A stretch of DNA of 8,020 bases. It comes from an uncultured Granulosicoccaceae bacterium (lineage in GTDB: Bacteria; Pseudomonadota; Gammaproteobacteria; Granulosicoccales; Granulosicoccaceae). Positions 1 through 6,322 of this stretch are shown piece by piece. Each line of letters opens with the position of its first letter. The stretch's first letter is position 1. The position numbers and the translations under genes were made by a program. A model generated the notes under the pieces. It made no database searches. It was not told the origin of the DNA and was given only the letters and a program-made list of their open reading frames with translations. The stretch covers positions 1 through 8,020 of the forward strand of contig CALFBL010000363.1 in the NCBI GenBank assembly GCA_937951695.1. The letters are read 5' to 3'.

Positions 1-1
1 C

Positions 2-583
2 GATCCGCTGACAGCATTGAACCCTATGCACGCCGGCATGTCGTTTCACGGCGGTTTTCTGGGGGTGCTCGCAGCGTTTTTCTGGTACGCAAAAAACACC
101 GACCGATCCTTTTTTCAGGTGTCTGATTTGATCGCACCCTGCATACCCATTGGCCTGGGCTTTGGACGCATTGGTAACTTTATCAATGGAGAGCTGTGGG
201 GGCGGCCAACTGATATGCCTTGGGGCATGGTGTTCCCGCACGTCGATAATCTTTCGCGTCATCCGAATCAGATCTATCAATTCATCGGCGAGGGCATCAT
301 TCTGTTCGGCCTGATCTGGTGGTTTTCATCCAGGCCGCGTCCGCGCCGCGTGGTCTCTGGCATGTTTTGCATCGGTTATGGCGTGTATCGCGTGCTGATT
401 GAATTTGTGCGTGAGCCCGATCGAGAGCTGGGTTTTGTCGCCTTCGACTGGGTAACCATGGGGCAGTTACTGTCCATTCCGATGATCGCCTACGGCGTGT
501 ATCTGATGGTCACAGGCTACGCGATGAACATCATGGATCAGGTACCGGACAAACCGGTTGTGAGCAAAAAAGCGCCTGGCTGA
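2..583 (+). CDS. lgt: Prolipoprotein diacylglyceryl transferase, 5'-truncated by the window edge
   Basis: Lgt is an inner-membrane enzyme that moves a diacylglyceryl group from phosphatidylglycerol to the lipobox cysteine of prolipoproteins, the first step of lipoprotein maturation. The frame is open from base 2, so the true start and first membrane segments lie outside the window; the TTG at 17 and ATG at 26 are internal. Visible motifs are MSFHGG (about 38-55, the conserved His of E. coli His103), SFFQVSD, and the family signature GRIGNFINGELWGR (about 164-205), which holds the equivalents of E. coli Arg143, Asn146, Glu151 and Gly154. The YRVLIEF segment supplies the Arg239/Glu243 pair. The loop before RHPNQ is much shorter than in E. 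coli. The usual RHPSQLYE reads RHPNQIYQ here, a Glu-to-Gln change. Hydrophobic segments alternate with short basic loops as expected. The protein ends in a Lys-rich tail, and thyA follows after 35 bp. The identification is secure; the partial state is due only to the window edge. Confidence 0.96.
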   Translation, partial: DPLTALNPMHAGMSFHGGFLGVLAAFFWYAKNTDRSFFQVSDLIAPCIPIGLGFGRIGNFINGELWGRPTDMPWGMVFPHVDNLSRHPNQIYQFIGEGIILFGLIWWFSSRPRPRRVVSGMFCIGYGVYRVLIEFVREPDRELGFVAFDWVTMGQLLSIPMIAYGVYLMVTGYAMNIMDQVPDKPVVSKKAPG

Positions 584-618
584 TGGCTGAGTTGACACAT
601 TTTTAGCGGTAACTATCG

Positions 619-1413
619 ATGCAAAAATACCTGGACTTGTTGCAACATGTGATAGAAGACGGTGTCGATAAAGGTGATCGTACCGGTACCGGAACGCGCT
701 CTGTGTTTGGCTATCAAACGCGTTTTGACCTGGCCGATGGCTTTCCGGTACTCACCACCAAGCGACTGCATATCAAGTCCATTATTCACGAGCTACTGTG
801 GTTCTTGGCAGGCGACACCAACGTCAAGTACTTACAGGACAATGGCGTGCGCATCTGGAACGAATGGGCCGATGAACACGGGGAGTTGGGCCCCGTCTAT
901 GGTCATCAATGGCGCTCATGGCCCACACGCGATGGGGGCACCATCGATCAGATCGCACAGCTGGTTCATGACATTAAAGTCAATCCGAACTCTCGACGCT
1001 TGATCGTTAGCGCCTGGAATGTGGCCGATGTGGAAACGATGGCGTTACCGCCGTGTCATTGTCTGTTTCAGTTTTATGTGGCGAATGGCCAGCTCTCGTG
1101 CCAACTCTACCAACGCAGCGCGGACATCTTTTTGGGTGTGCCTTTCAATATTGCAAGCTACGCACTGCTGACGATGATGGTGGCTCAAGTGTGTGAGTTA
1201 CAGCCCGGGGAGTTCGTGCATACCTTGGGGGACGCGCACATCTACGCCAATCATCTCGAGCAGGTTAATATCCAGCTTACCCGCACACCGGGGCCATTGC
1301 CGGTAATGAAAATCAATCCCGACATCACGGATTTGTTTGCATTCAAGTTTGATGACTTTACGTTAGATGGGTACGATGCTGATCCCTCTATTGCAGCGCC
1401 TATTGCCGTTTAA
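619..1413 (+). CDS. thyA: Thymidylate synthase
   Basis: Cytoplasmic ThyA methylates dUMP to dTMP using 5,10-methylene-tetrahydrofolate, releasing dihydrofolate for FolA. The protein is 264 residues, the same length as E. coli ThyA, and its key residues fall at the E. coli numbers: Glu58, Arg126-Arg127 (phosphate binding from the partner subunit), nucleophile Cys146 in PPCHC, Gln165-Arg166, Asp169, Asn177, and His207 with Tyr209. The N-terminal DRTGTGT loop (20-26) and the C-terminal APIAV are also present. The start is fixed by alignment with E. coli ThyA (MQKYLDL against MKQYLEL). There is no strong Shine-Dalgarno sequence before it, so translation may depend on readthrough or coupling from lgt. 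The gene sits 35 bp after lgt and 21 bp before folA on the same strand, suggesting one transcript. No damage is visible. Confidence 0.98.
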   Translation: MQKYLDLLQHVIEDGVDKGDRTGTGTRSVFGYQTRFDLADGFPVLTTKRLHIKSIIHELLWFLAGDTNVKYLQDNGVRIWNEWADEHGELGPVYGHQWRSWPTRDGGTIDQIAQLVHDIKVNPNSRRLIVSAWNVADVETMALPPCHCLFQFYVANGQLSCQLYQRSADIFLGVPFNIASYALLTMMVAQVCELQPGEFVHTLGDAHIYANHLEQVNIQLTRTPGPLPVMKINPDITDLFAFKFDDFTLDGYDADPSIAAPIAV

Positions 1414-1421
1414 GCGAGAGC

Positions 1422-1426
1422 GGGGA
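1422..1426 (+). promoter_or_regulatory. Shine-Dalgarno site of folA
   Basis: GGGGA lies 8 bases before the ATG at 1435, within the 21-bp thyA-folA gap. It supports that ATG as the folA start rather than the later in-frame ATG at 1471, which has no purine-rich site in front although the conserved DHFR core begins close to it. It is the clearest ribosome binding site I see in the window. Confidence 0.6.
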
Positions 1427-1434
1427 ACACCATT

Positions 1435-1953
1435 ATGAACACAAACTCCAGCCCCAAACCAAAGCTCTCCATGGTCATGGCCATGGACAAGAATCGTCTG
1501 ATCGGTAAAGACAATGCCATGCCGTGGCATATCCCGGGCGAACAGGCTTACTTTAAAAAAATCACGCTGGGTAAGCCGGTTGTGATGGGGCGTAAAACAC
1601 ACGAATCCATTGGTCGTCCATTGCCGGGCCGGCAGAACATCGTGATTACACGAAACCCTGAATGGAAGTCTGAAGGAGTTGACGTGGTGACATCGGTAGA
1701 AGCAGCGATTGACTTGGCAAAACAAGCCGACCCGGTGCCAGCAGAAATTATGGTCATCGGAGGTGCGGCTATCTGTGAGCTGGCCATGGCGAAAACCGAT
1801 CGACTGTACTTAACGGTGATCGATCAACGCTACAAAGGCGATACGTGGCTGAACAGTTATGTACCCGACCAATGGCAAGAGACCTCACGTCAGGACCATC
1901 CAGCCAGTGGAGATGTGCCGGCTTTTAGTTACTTGGTTCTGGAACGCCTGTAA
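1435..1953 (+). CDS. folA: Dihydrofolate reductase with Glu at the catalytic acid position
   Basis: FolA is the cytoplasmic NADPH-dependent enzyme that reduces dihydrofolate to tetrahydrofolate, regenerating the cofactor oxidised by ThyA, encoded just upstream. The protein is 172 residues, slightly longer than E. coli FolA (159), partly through a polar ten-residue N-terminal extension. Seen in order: RLIG (21-24), AMPW (28-31), KPVVMGRKTHESIGRPLPGR (NADPH-binding region, about residues 47-66), EIMVIGG (the glycine pair of the cofactor site) and LYLTVID, with the conserved Thr of E. coli Thr113. The catalytic acid, Asp27 in E. coli, aligns with Glu36 (codon 1540-1542) in PGEQ. Glu is normal in vertebrate DHFRs and in DfrA1-type trimethoprim-resistant enzymes, so the protein should be active, perhaps with altered drug affinity. 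The start rests on GGGGA 8 bases upstream. The gene converges on apaH, leaving a 49-bp gap. Confidence 0.97.
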   Translation: MNTNSSPKPKLSMVMAMDKNRLIGKDNAMPWHIPGEQAYFKKITLGKPVVMGRKTHESIGRPLPGRQNIVITRNPEWKSEGVDVVTSVEAAIDLAKQADPVPAEIMVIGGAAICELAMAKTDRLYLTVIDQRYKGDTWLNSYVPDQWQETSRQDHPASGDVPAFSYLVLERL

Positions 1954-2012
1954 CGGCGCCGGTGTAAAAGGTCACGTGCAAGGACGCGCCTTGCAAGCGT
2001 CCTTACAGGCGT
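1944..2012. repeat. Inverted repeat spanning the folA and apaH stop codons
   Basis: The ten bases ACGCCTGTAA at 1944-1953 (end of folA, Arg-Leu-stop) are perfectly inverted as TTACAGGCGT at 2003-2012 (end of apaH on the - strand, also Arg-Leu-stop). Inward pairing can continue as GGCGC (1955-1959) with GCGTCC (1997-2002), allowing one bulged T. A 7-bp hairpin at 1977-1995 fits inside this. A transcript from either direction could therefore fold into a long nested structure with its base on the stop codon. The repeat is directly visible; its role as a termination or RNA-stability element is inferred. Confidence 0.6.
1977..2004. terminator. Possible two-way terminator hairpin between folA and apaH
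   Basis: Two alternative stems share this spacer. TGCAAGG (1977-1983) pairs with CCTTGCA (1989-1995) around a 5-base loop. AAGGACGC (1980-1987) pairs with GCGTCCTT (1997-2004) around a 9-base loop. They cannot form together. The position between two convergent genes suits a shared terminator. Neither strand has a proper T tract directly after a stem; the best is CCTTTT on the - strand side, at about 1966-1971. Intrinsic termination is therefore uncertain, and transcript-end protection is an alternative. Confidence 0.4.
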
Positions 2013-2815
2013 CCCCGATCAACCCAAACACAGCGTTGCTGTTCGACGATGTAGGCTACCAGGCTACCGCCGTACACGCAGCCTCGATCCAATGGAATGA
2101 TGCGAGGTGGTGCGATGGCGGGATGGGCGGCCCAGTGACCGAATACGATGGTCTCGTCTATGGGCACTCGATTGGGCGTGTTGTACCAGGCGCTAAGCCC
2201 TTGTGGCCGTGCGGCGGGTTGCACATTAAACGAAAAATCCAGCGAGCCATCGCTCCAGCAGTAACGCATACGGGTTAGGGCGTTCAGTGCAAAGCGTCGG
2301 CGACGCCGCGACGAATCGGCATCACGCCAATGTTCCGGACCATTGCCAAACAGCAGCGGCATACAGCTGTCAACGTCATCAGAGCGCAAAACAGCTTCGA
2401 GCTTTTTCGCCTGTTTTTTTGCGGTTTTTAATGACCACATGGGTGGGATGCCGGCGTGCACCATAACGGTGTTTAAGCATTCGTTGTGATGCAACAGGGA
2501 GCGATGTCTCAGCCAGTCCATCAATTGGTTGGCATCGGGGGCGGTAAAAATGTCGAACAAGGTATCTTTCGCGCTGGGTTTTCGGGCGTTGTAATAAACG
2601 CCCAGACAATGGACATCGTGATTGCCTAGCGTGATCACGGCGCTGTCGCCGAGGCTTTTTACATAGCGTAAGGTGTCGAGCGAGGCCGGCCCGCGGTTGA
2701 TTAAATCCCCGACGAACCACAGCCTGTCATTGGCGGGGTCAAACGCCAGCGTCTCGATGAGGTTATCCAGGGCTGATAAGCAGCCGTGAACATCGCCGAT
2801 AATGTAAGTACTCAT
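2003..2815 (-). CDS. apaH: Symmetrical bis(5'-nucleosyl)-tetraphosphatase (Ap4A hydrolase)
   Basis: ApaH hydrolyses diadenosine tetraphosphate symmetrically to two ADP, and in E. coli it also decaps Np4-capped RNA. It belongs to the metallophosphatase (PPP-like) fold. The metal-binding signature is complete: GDVHG (7-11, with Asp8 and His10), GDLINRGP (36-43, with Asp37), GNHD (64-67) and VHAGIPPMW (119-127, with His120). C-terminal conserved parts include ALNALTRMRYC (176-186), FGHWAA (225-230) and LDRGCVYGGSL (242-252). The last reads Asp-Arg where I recall Asp-Thr in E. coli. Length is 270 residues against about 280 in E. coli; the C-terminal tail is shorter. A run of five arginines (170-174) precedes the ALNALTRMRYC segment. 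The ATG at 2815 fits the N-terminal MSTYIIGDVHG, though no strong ribosome site is seen. It is the last gene of the lptD operon, 13 bp after apaG, and it converges on folA. Confidence 0.97.
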   Translation of the reverse strand: MSTYIIGDVHGCLSALDNLIETLAFDPANDRLWFVGDLINRGPASLDTLRYVKSLGDSAVITLGNHDVHCLGVYYNARKPSAKDTLFDIFTAPDANQLMDWLRHRSLLHHNECLNTVMVHAGIPPMWSLKTAKKQAKKLEAVLRSDDVDSCMPLLFGNGPEHWRDADSSRRRRRFALNALTRMRYCWSDGSLDFSFNVQPAARPQGLSAWYNTPNRVPIDETIVFGHWAAHPAIAPPRIIPLDRGCVYGGSLVAYIVEQQRCVWVDRGRL

Positions 2816-2828
2816 TGCTTGAAAACAG

Positions 2829-3212
2829 TTAATGCAGGGTGCGTGGACCGCTCAGTAAGAACTCATCGATCGGCGCGGTAAATTGATCACCCTCATCGGT
2901 TTGCATCAAGTAGTTTCCACCCATGGTGCCCACAGATGTTTCCAGCAGGGTGCCACTGGTGTACTCAAAGCCTTCGCCGGGTTTCAGGTACGGCTGCTCG
3001 CCGACCACACCGTCGCCTTGGACTTCCTGCACCTTGCCGTTGGCATCGCGTATCACCCAGTGCCGTGAAAGTAACTTTGCTGCTACCTGGCCAGTGTTAC
3101 GAATGGTGATGGTGTAGGCAAAGACGAAACGCTGCCGGTCCGGGTCACTTTCGGATTCGAGGAAGACGGATTTCACGTCGACTTTGATTTGATGGGCGTC
3201 GTTATCCGTCAT
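2829..3212 (-). CDS. apaG: ApaG domain protein
   Basis: ApaG is a small beta-sandwich protein (DUF525 family) of uncertain biochemical role. The family has been linked to Co2+/Mg2+ efflux phenotypes in enterobacteria, and the same fold occurs in some eukaryotic F-box proteins. The protein has 127 residues, close to the usual ~125. Family hallmarks are FAYTITIRNTG (31-41), the RHWVIRDANG block (50-59), the glycine-rich GDGVVGEQPYLKPGEGFEYTSG region (66-87), and GTMGGNYLM (95-103) followed by a FTAPIDEFLLSGP ending. No signal peptide or membrane segment is visible, so it is cytoplasmic. It sits 22 bp after rsmA and 13 bp before apaH, the standard order in this operon. No strong Shine-Dalgarno sequence precedes the ATG at 3212. 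The family call is certain; the function remains poorly defined. Confidence 0.97.
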   Translation of the reverse strand: MTDNDAHQIKVDVKSVFLESESDPDRQRFVFAYTITIRNTGQVAAKLLSRHWVIRDANGKVQEVQGDGVVGEQPYLKPGEGFEYTSGTLLETSVGTMGGNYLMQTDEGDQFTAPIDEFLLSGPRTLH

Positions 3213-3234
3213 GATTCAAGTGCAGAGCGTGAAG

Positions 3235-4044
3235 TTAGGTCCGAACTATAATAGCATCAGCCAATCGATGAAACGCATCCAGAGCCAGCGTCTCGGCTCT
3301 TGCGCTGGGATCAATGTCGAGCTCGCGCAGTTGTGCCTCGTCGAAGGTGTGGCGAAAGTTATTTCGCAAGGTCTTTCTCTTGTTATTGAACGCCATACGC
3401 GTGGCGAGTTCCAAGGCTTGCAAAGTGGGGCCATCTGCGGCGTCGGATCTGGGGGTCAGGCGCGCAACGGCTGATTGGACTTTGGGGGCGGGTTTGAACG
3501 CATCGGGCGGCACCGCCAGGACGTGCTCAATGGTGAACACCGATTGCATAAGCACACTTAGCCTGCCAAATGCGCGTGTGTGGCTGCTGGCTATGAGCCG
3601 ATCCACCACTTCCTGTTGTAGCATGACATGCAAATCGGCGAGCGCCTCGTGCGCGTGCGCTAATTTGAGCAGCAATGGCGTGCTGATGTTGTAAGGCAGG
3701 TTGCCCACCACGCGCAATTTTTGCGAATCGGCCATCAAGCTTTGGAAATCAATGTTCAGTACATCGGCTTCCAAAATGTACAGCCTTGGATCGTTGCGAC
3801 TGCGCAAACGCGTCGCGAGATCTCGATCGATCTCGATGACTTGCAGAGAACCGGCGGCGTCGAGCAAGCGGCTTGTTAAAGCGCCCAGTCCCGGACCAAT
3901 TTCCACCACTTGATCACCTGGTTTGATGTTTACCGCCTGGACGATATGGTGAATGATGTCTTCGCGAACCAGAAAATTTTGCCCGAAGCGTTTACGCGCC
4001 CGGTGCGGTCGATCGGGTCTGTCGCTGTCGCGAGTCATGAGCAT
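3235..4044 (-). CDS. rsmA: 16S rRNA (adenine1518-N6/adenine1519-N6)-dimethyltransferase
   Basis: RsmA (KsgA) uses S-adenosylmethionine to dimethylate two adjacent adenines in the 3'-terminal helix of 16S rRNA during late 30S assembly; its loss classically gives kasugamycin resistance. The protein is 269 residues (E. coli 273). Motifs seen: RKRFGQNFL (17-25), SAM-binding motif I EIGPGLGALT (48-57), the acidic end of strand 2 VIEIDRD (69-75, Glu71), EADVLNIDF (92-100), the catalytic NLPYNIS (115-121), PPDAFKPAPKVQSAVARL (179-196), and the Rossmann-flanking NNKRKTLRNNF (220-230). The start is ambiguous. ATG at 4044 gives a 10-bp overlap with pdxA. ATG at 4038 (Met3) gives an ATGA overlap with the pdxA stop, matching the other junctions of this operon. 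Neither has a clear ribosome site. Both starts give the same conserved protein. Confidence 0.97.
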   Translation of the reverse strand: MLMTRDSDRPDRPHRARKRFGQNFLVREDIIHHIVQAVNIKPGDQVVEIGPGLGALTSRLLDAAGSLQVIEIDRDLATRLRSRNDPRLYILEADVLNIDFQSLMADSQKLRVVGNLPYNISTPLLLKLAHAHEALADLHVMLQQEVVDRLIASSHTRAFGRLSVLMQSVFTIEHVLAVPPDAFKPAPKVQSAVARLTPRSDAADGPTLQALELATRMAFNNKRKTLRNNFRHTFDEAQLRELDIDPSARAETLALDAFHRLADAIIVRT

Positions 4045-5048
4045 AGATCGTGGGCGAGCGACAGCGCTGCCTGCAAACTGCCCGGATCGATCGCGCCGTG
4101 TCCGGCTTTGTCCAGAGCTGTGCCGTGATCGACTGAGGTGCGAATAATCGGCAGCCCGAGCGTGACGTTAACCGCGTTGCCAAAGCCTACGTATTTCAGT
4201 ACTGGTAACCCCTGATCGTGAAACATCGCCAGCACGGCATCCGCGTCCGACAGATGATGCGGGGTAAACAGGGTATCGGCGGGTAAAGGACCGCTGAGGT
4301 TTAACCCGTCCGATCTTAATGCATTCAACACAGGTTCGATGATGGTGATCTCTTCACTGCCGATATGTCCGCCTTCGCCGGCATGGGGGTTCAAACCACA
4401 GACTAGAATGTGTGGATTGCTGATGTTGAATCGCGACTGCAGTTCCGCGTGCAATGTTCGAAGTGCACGGGTGATGCGCTGCGGGGTTAACGCCGCCGAC
4501 ACCTCACACACGGGAATGTGCGTGGTCGCCAGAGCCACTCGCAACGGTGGCGACGCGCTCTCGGCGGTGAGTAACATAAGCGGCTCTCCACCGGTAAGCT
4601 GGGCAAGGTATTCGGTATGCCCGGTAAACGCGATCCCGGCGTCGTTGATGACGCCTTTGTGCACGGGGCCTGTGACCATGGCGCCAAACAGTTCTTGTTG
4701 GCAACCGGCAACCGCTTGATCGAGCGTTCTTAATACGTAAGGTGCATTCAGTGGATTAAGGGACCCGGCGGCTACGGGGACCGCGGTGAACACCGGCCAT
4801 ACCTTCAATTGACGTGCGGTGTTCGCCACTGGTGATTGCCTCGGATCGATTAGCTGTTCGGTGCTAACGATGTCGATTTCGATGCTTAGCTGACGCAGGC
4901 TTGCTCGCTGTTGCAACAGGTCAGGATCGGCAATGACGACGCACTCAAACGATAAATCCTGCTGCGCTAGCAGCAACGCTAAGTCAATTCCGATCCCTGC
5001 TGGCTCGCCTGGTGTCAGTGCGAGTCGCGCTACTGCGCGCGCACTCAC
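4035..5048 (-). CDS. pdxA: 4-hydroxythreonine-4-phosphate dehydrogenase
   Basis: PdxA is a cytoplasmic, NAD- and metal-dependent enzyme of de novo pyridoxal phosphate synthesis. It oxidises 4-phosphohydroxy-L-threonine, giving after decarboxylation the aminoacetone phosphate that PdxJ condenses with deoxyxylulose phosphate. The protein has 337 residues (E. coli 329). Conserved blocks are LTPGEPAGIGIDL (11-23), VTGPVHKGVIN (125-135), FTGHTEYLAQLTG (141-153) and SVDHGTALDKAG (305-316). The three metal-binding histidines are His177 (ATTHIPV), His222 (NPHAGEGG) and His277 (MFHDQG), each exactly 11 residues after E. coli His166, His211 and His266. It starts at GTG 5048, overlapping the surA stop by four bases (GTGA). 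Only about eleven residues precede the TPGEP motif, as expected for the family, so this start is likely right. Its stop overlaps the rsmA start region. Confidence 0.97.
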   Translation of the reverse strand: MSARAVARLALTPGEPAGIGIDLALLLAQQDLSFECVVIADPDLLQQRASLRQLSIEIDIVSTEQLIDPRQSPVANTARQLKVWPVFTAVPVAAGSLNPLNAPYVLRTLDQAVAGCQQELFGAMVTGPVHKGVINDAGIAFTGHTEYLAQLTGGEPLMLLTAESASPPLRVALATTHIPVCEVSAALTPQRITRALRTLHAELQSRFNISNPHILVCGLNPHAGEGGHIGSEEITIIEPVLNALRSDGLNLSGPLPADTLFTPHHLSDADAVLAMFHDQGLPVLKYVGFGNAVNVTLGLPIIRTSVDHGTALDKAGHGAIDPGSLQAALSLAHDLCS

Positions 5049-6322
5049 GGGTTGCGCAGTTCCACAAACGATTCATCACGCAGCTGCCGGATCCAGCGAT
5101 CGGCTTCCTGTTCCACTTTGCGTTGACGCAGCGAAGCATCCGCTTCCGCGCGTGCGACCGTGCTGGTTCGGGTTCGCTCACGACGCTCCAGCACCTCAAC
5201 CACGTGCCAGCCGTATTGAGTTCTGAATGGTTCGCTCAACACGCCCACCTCCAGCTTGTCTGCCGCTTGCTCGAGGGCTGGAGGGAATTGGCCGCGACCA
5301 AACCACGGGAGCTCACCACCGGTGTTGGAACTGTTGGGATCTTCACTAACCTCCAGAGCAACGGCTGCGAAGGACTCGCCATCGACAAGTCGCGCTCTGC
5401 CAGCCAACAGCTCTTCAGGCGCTGTGGTGTCTTCACTGGCGACAAATATGTGCCGGATTCGAGTTTCCTGTTGAGCTGGGCCCGCACCGGCTTCTTTCTC
5501 GATCAGTTTTATAATATGCAAACCATTCGGAGACCGTATAGGTCCGCGAACGTCGTCCACGTCCATGGAATCCAGAACGCTATTGATGAATGCGGGCAAT
5601 TCCTGACGCCGTCGCAATCCCAGATCTCCGCCTTGCAAAGCCCGAGAACCATCCGATGTCGAGGCGGCGACGGTGGCAAAGTCCGCGCCGGCTGCGAGCT
5701 CTTTCAACAGGGTGTCGGCTTTTTCATTCGCTGCGTCGATGGCGTCGGCGTCGGCGGAAGAGGGCACCGCAATCAAGATGTGTCGCAAGCGGTACTGACT
5801 CTGCCCACTGGCGTTGTTCTCAGCGGCCTTCAAATAGTCATCGATCTCTTGTTCTGAGACCCTGACCCGCGCTTGGACCACGCGTTGAATCAAGCGCTCA
5901 ACGATGATTTGCTGCTCGATGCTGCGGCGAAAGTGGTTGTAGTCGAACCCTTGGTTCAACAAGGCATCACGAAACTGCTGGGTGTTCATGTTGTTGCCAC
6001 GAGCGATCTGGGCAATGGTCCGGTTAACGCTGCTTGAGTCAGCGGCGATACCAACGCGAGCGGCTTCCTGGCGCTGGATGGTTTGATCGATCAGGCGCTC
6101 AATGATGCGTTCACGTAACACGGCCGGGGCCGGTAAGCTGATCCCGTTTGCGTTGGATTCAGAGACCACAAACTCGGTTTCAGTGGCAACATCAGTTTCC
6201 AGCACCACGCCGTCATTGACAACGGCAACGATGCGATCCAGTACAACTTCCTGTTGAGCGAAGGTGGTTGCGCTGAGCAGTAAAGCCGCGCTGATGCATG
6301 CAGTTGCGAGCCAGGTTTTCAT
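5045..6322 (-). CDS. surA: Periplasmic chaperone/peptidyl-prolyl isomerase SurA
   Basis: SurA escorts unfolded outer-membrane beta-barrel proteins through the periplasm to the BAM complex; LptD, encoded just upstream, is a known client. The protein has 425 residues (E. coli 428). Residues 1-22 form a Sec signal peptide with a hydrophobic core (ISAALLLSATTFA) and probable cleavage after Ala22. The mature start, EVVLDRIVAVVNDGVVLETDV, is the typical SurA N-domain opening, and the helical N-domain runs to about 170. Parvulin domain 1 covers about 176-277 (LRHILIAV, GGDLG, FINSV, GLHIIKL). Parvulin domain 2 covers about 286-390 (IRHIFVA, EDPNSSNTGGELPWF, YGWHVVEVLERR). The C-terminal helix ending in ELRNP should pack on the N-domain. 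The ATG at 6322 shares an ATGA overlap with the lptD stop. The only cysteine is in the signal peptide. Confidence 0.97.
   Translation of the reverse strand: MKTWLATACISAALLLSATTFAQQEVVLDRIVAVVNDGVVLETDVATETEFVVSESNANGISLPAPAVLRERIIERLIDQTIQRQEAARVGIAADSSSVNRTIAQIARGNNMNTQQFRDALLNQGFDYNHFRRSIEQQIIVERLIQRVVQARVRVSEQEIDDYLKAAENNASGQSQYRLRHILIAVPSSADADAIDAANEKADTLLKELAAGADFATVAASTSDGSRALQGGDLGLRRRQELPAFINSVLDSMDVDDVRGPIRSPNGLHIIKLIEKEAGAGPAQQETRIRHIFVASEDTTAPEELLAGRARLVDGESFAAVALEVSEDPNSSNTGGELPWFGRGQFPPALEQAADKLEVGVLSEPFRTQYGWHVVEVLERRERTRTSTVARAEADASLRQRKVEQEADRWIRQLRDESFVELRNP

Noticed and set aside
592..619. TTGACA at 592-597 as a -35 box for thyA, with TATCGA at 614-619 as a -10.
   Set aside because: The -10 match is poor and its last base is the A of the thyA start codon, so transcription would begin inside the gene. 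It cannot serve thyA unless the mRNA starts at a later codon.
1469..1486. Three near-identical hexamers CCATGG-TCATGG-CCATGG at the beginning of the folA core.
   Set aside because: They encode the conserved Met-Val-Met-Ala-Met-Asp segment of the first DHFR strand. The repeat is explained by Met codons and nearby bases; no operator-like spacing is seen.
1363..1725. A 120-codon - strand frame opposite the thyA end and folA.
   Set aside because: It is covered by two well-supported genes, and its His/Arg/Cys-rich translation is typical of a shadow frame.
3211..3694. Open frames on the + strand opposite rsmA and apaG (87 and 126 codons).
   Set aside because: They overlap conserved genes completely, have low-complexity Ser/Cys-rich translations, no ribosome sites and no family resemblance.
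5012..5857. A 281-codon open frame on the + strand, antisense to surA and the start of pdxA.
   Set aside because: It lies in exact codon register with surA, so it stays open simply because surA lacks TTA, CTA and TCA codons there. The translation resembles no family I know and is Arg/Ser/Gln-rich, as mirror frames are.
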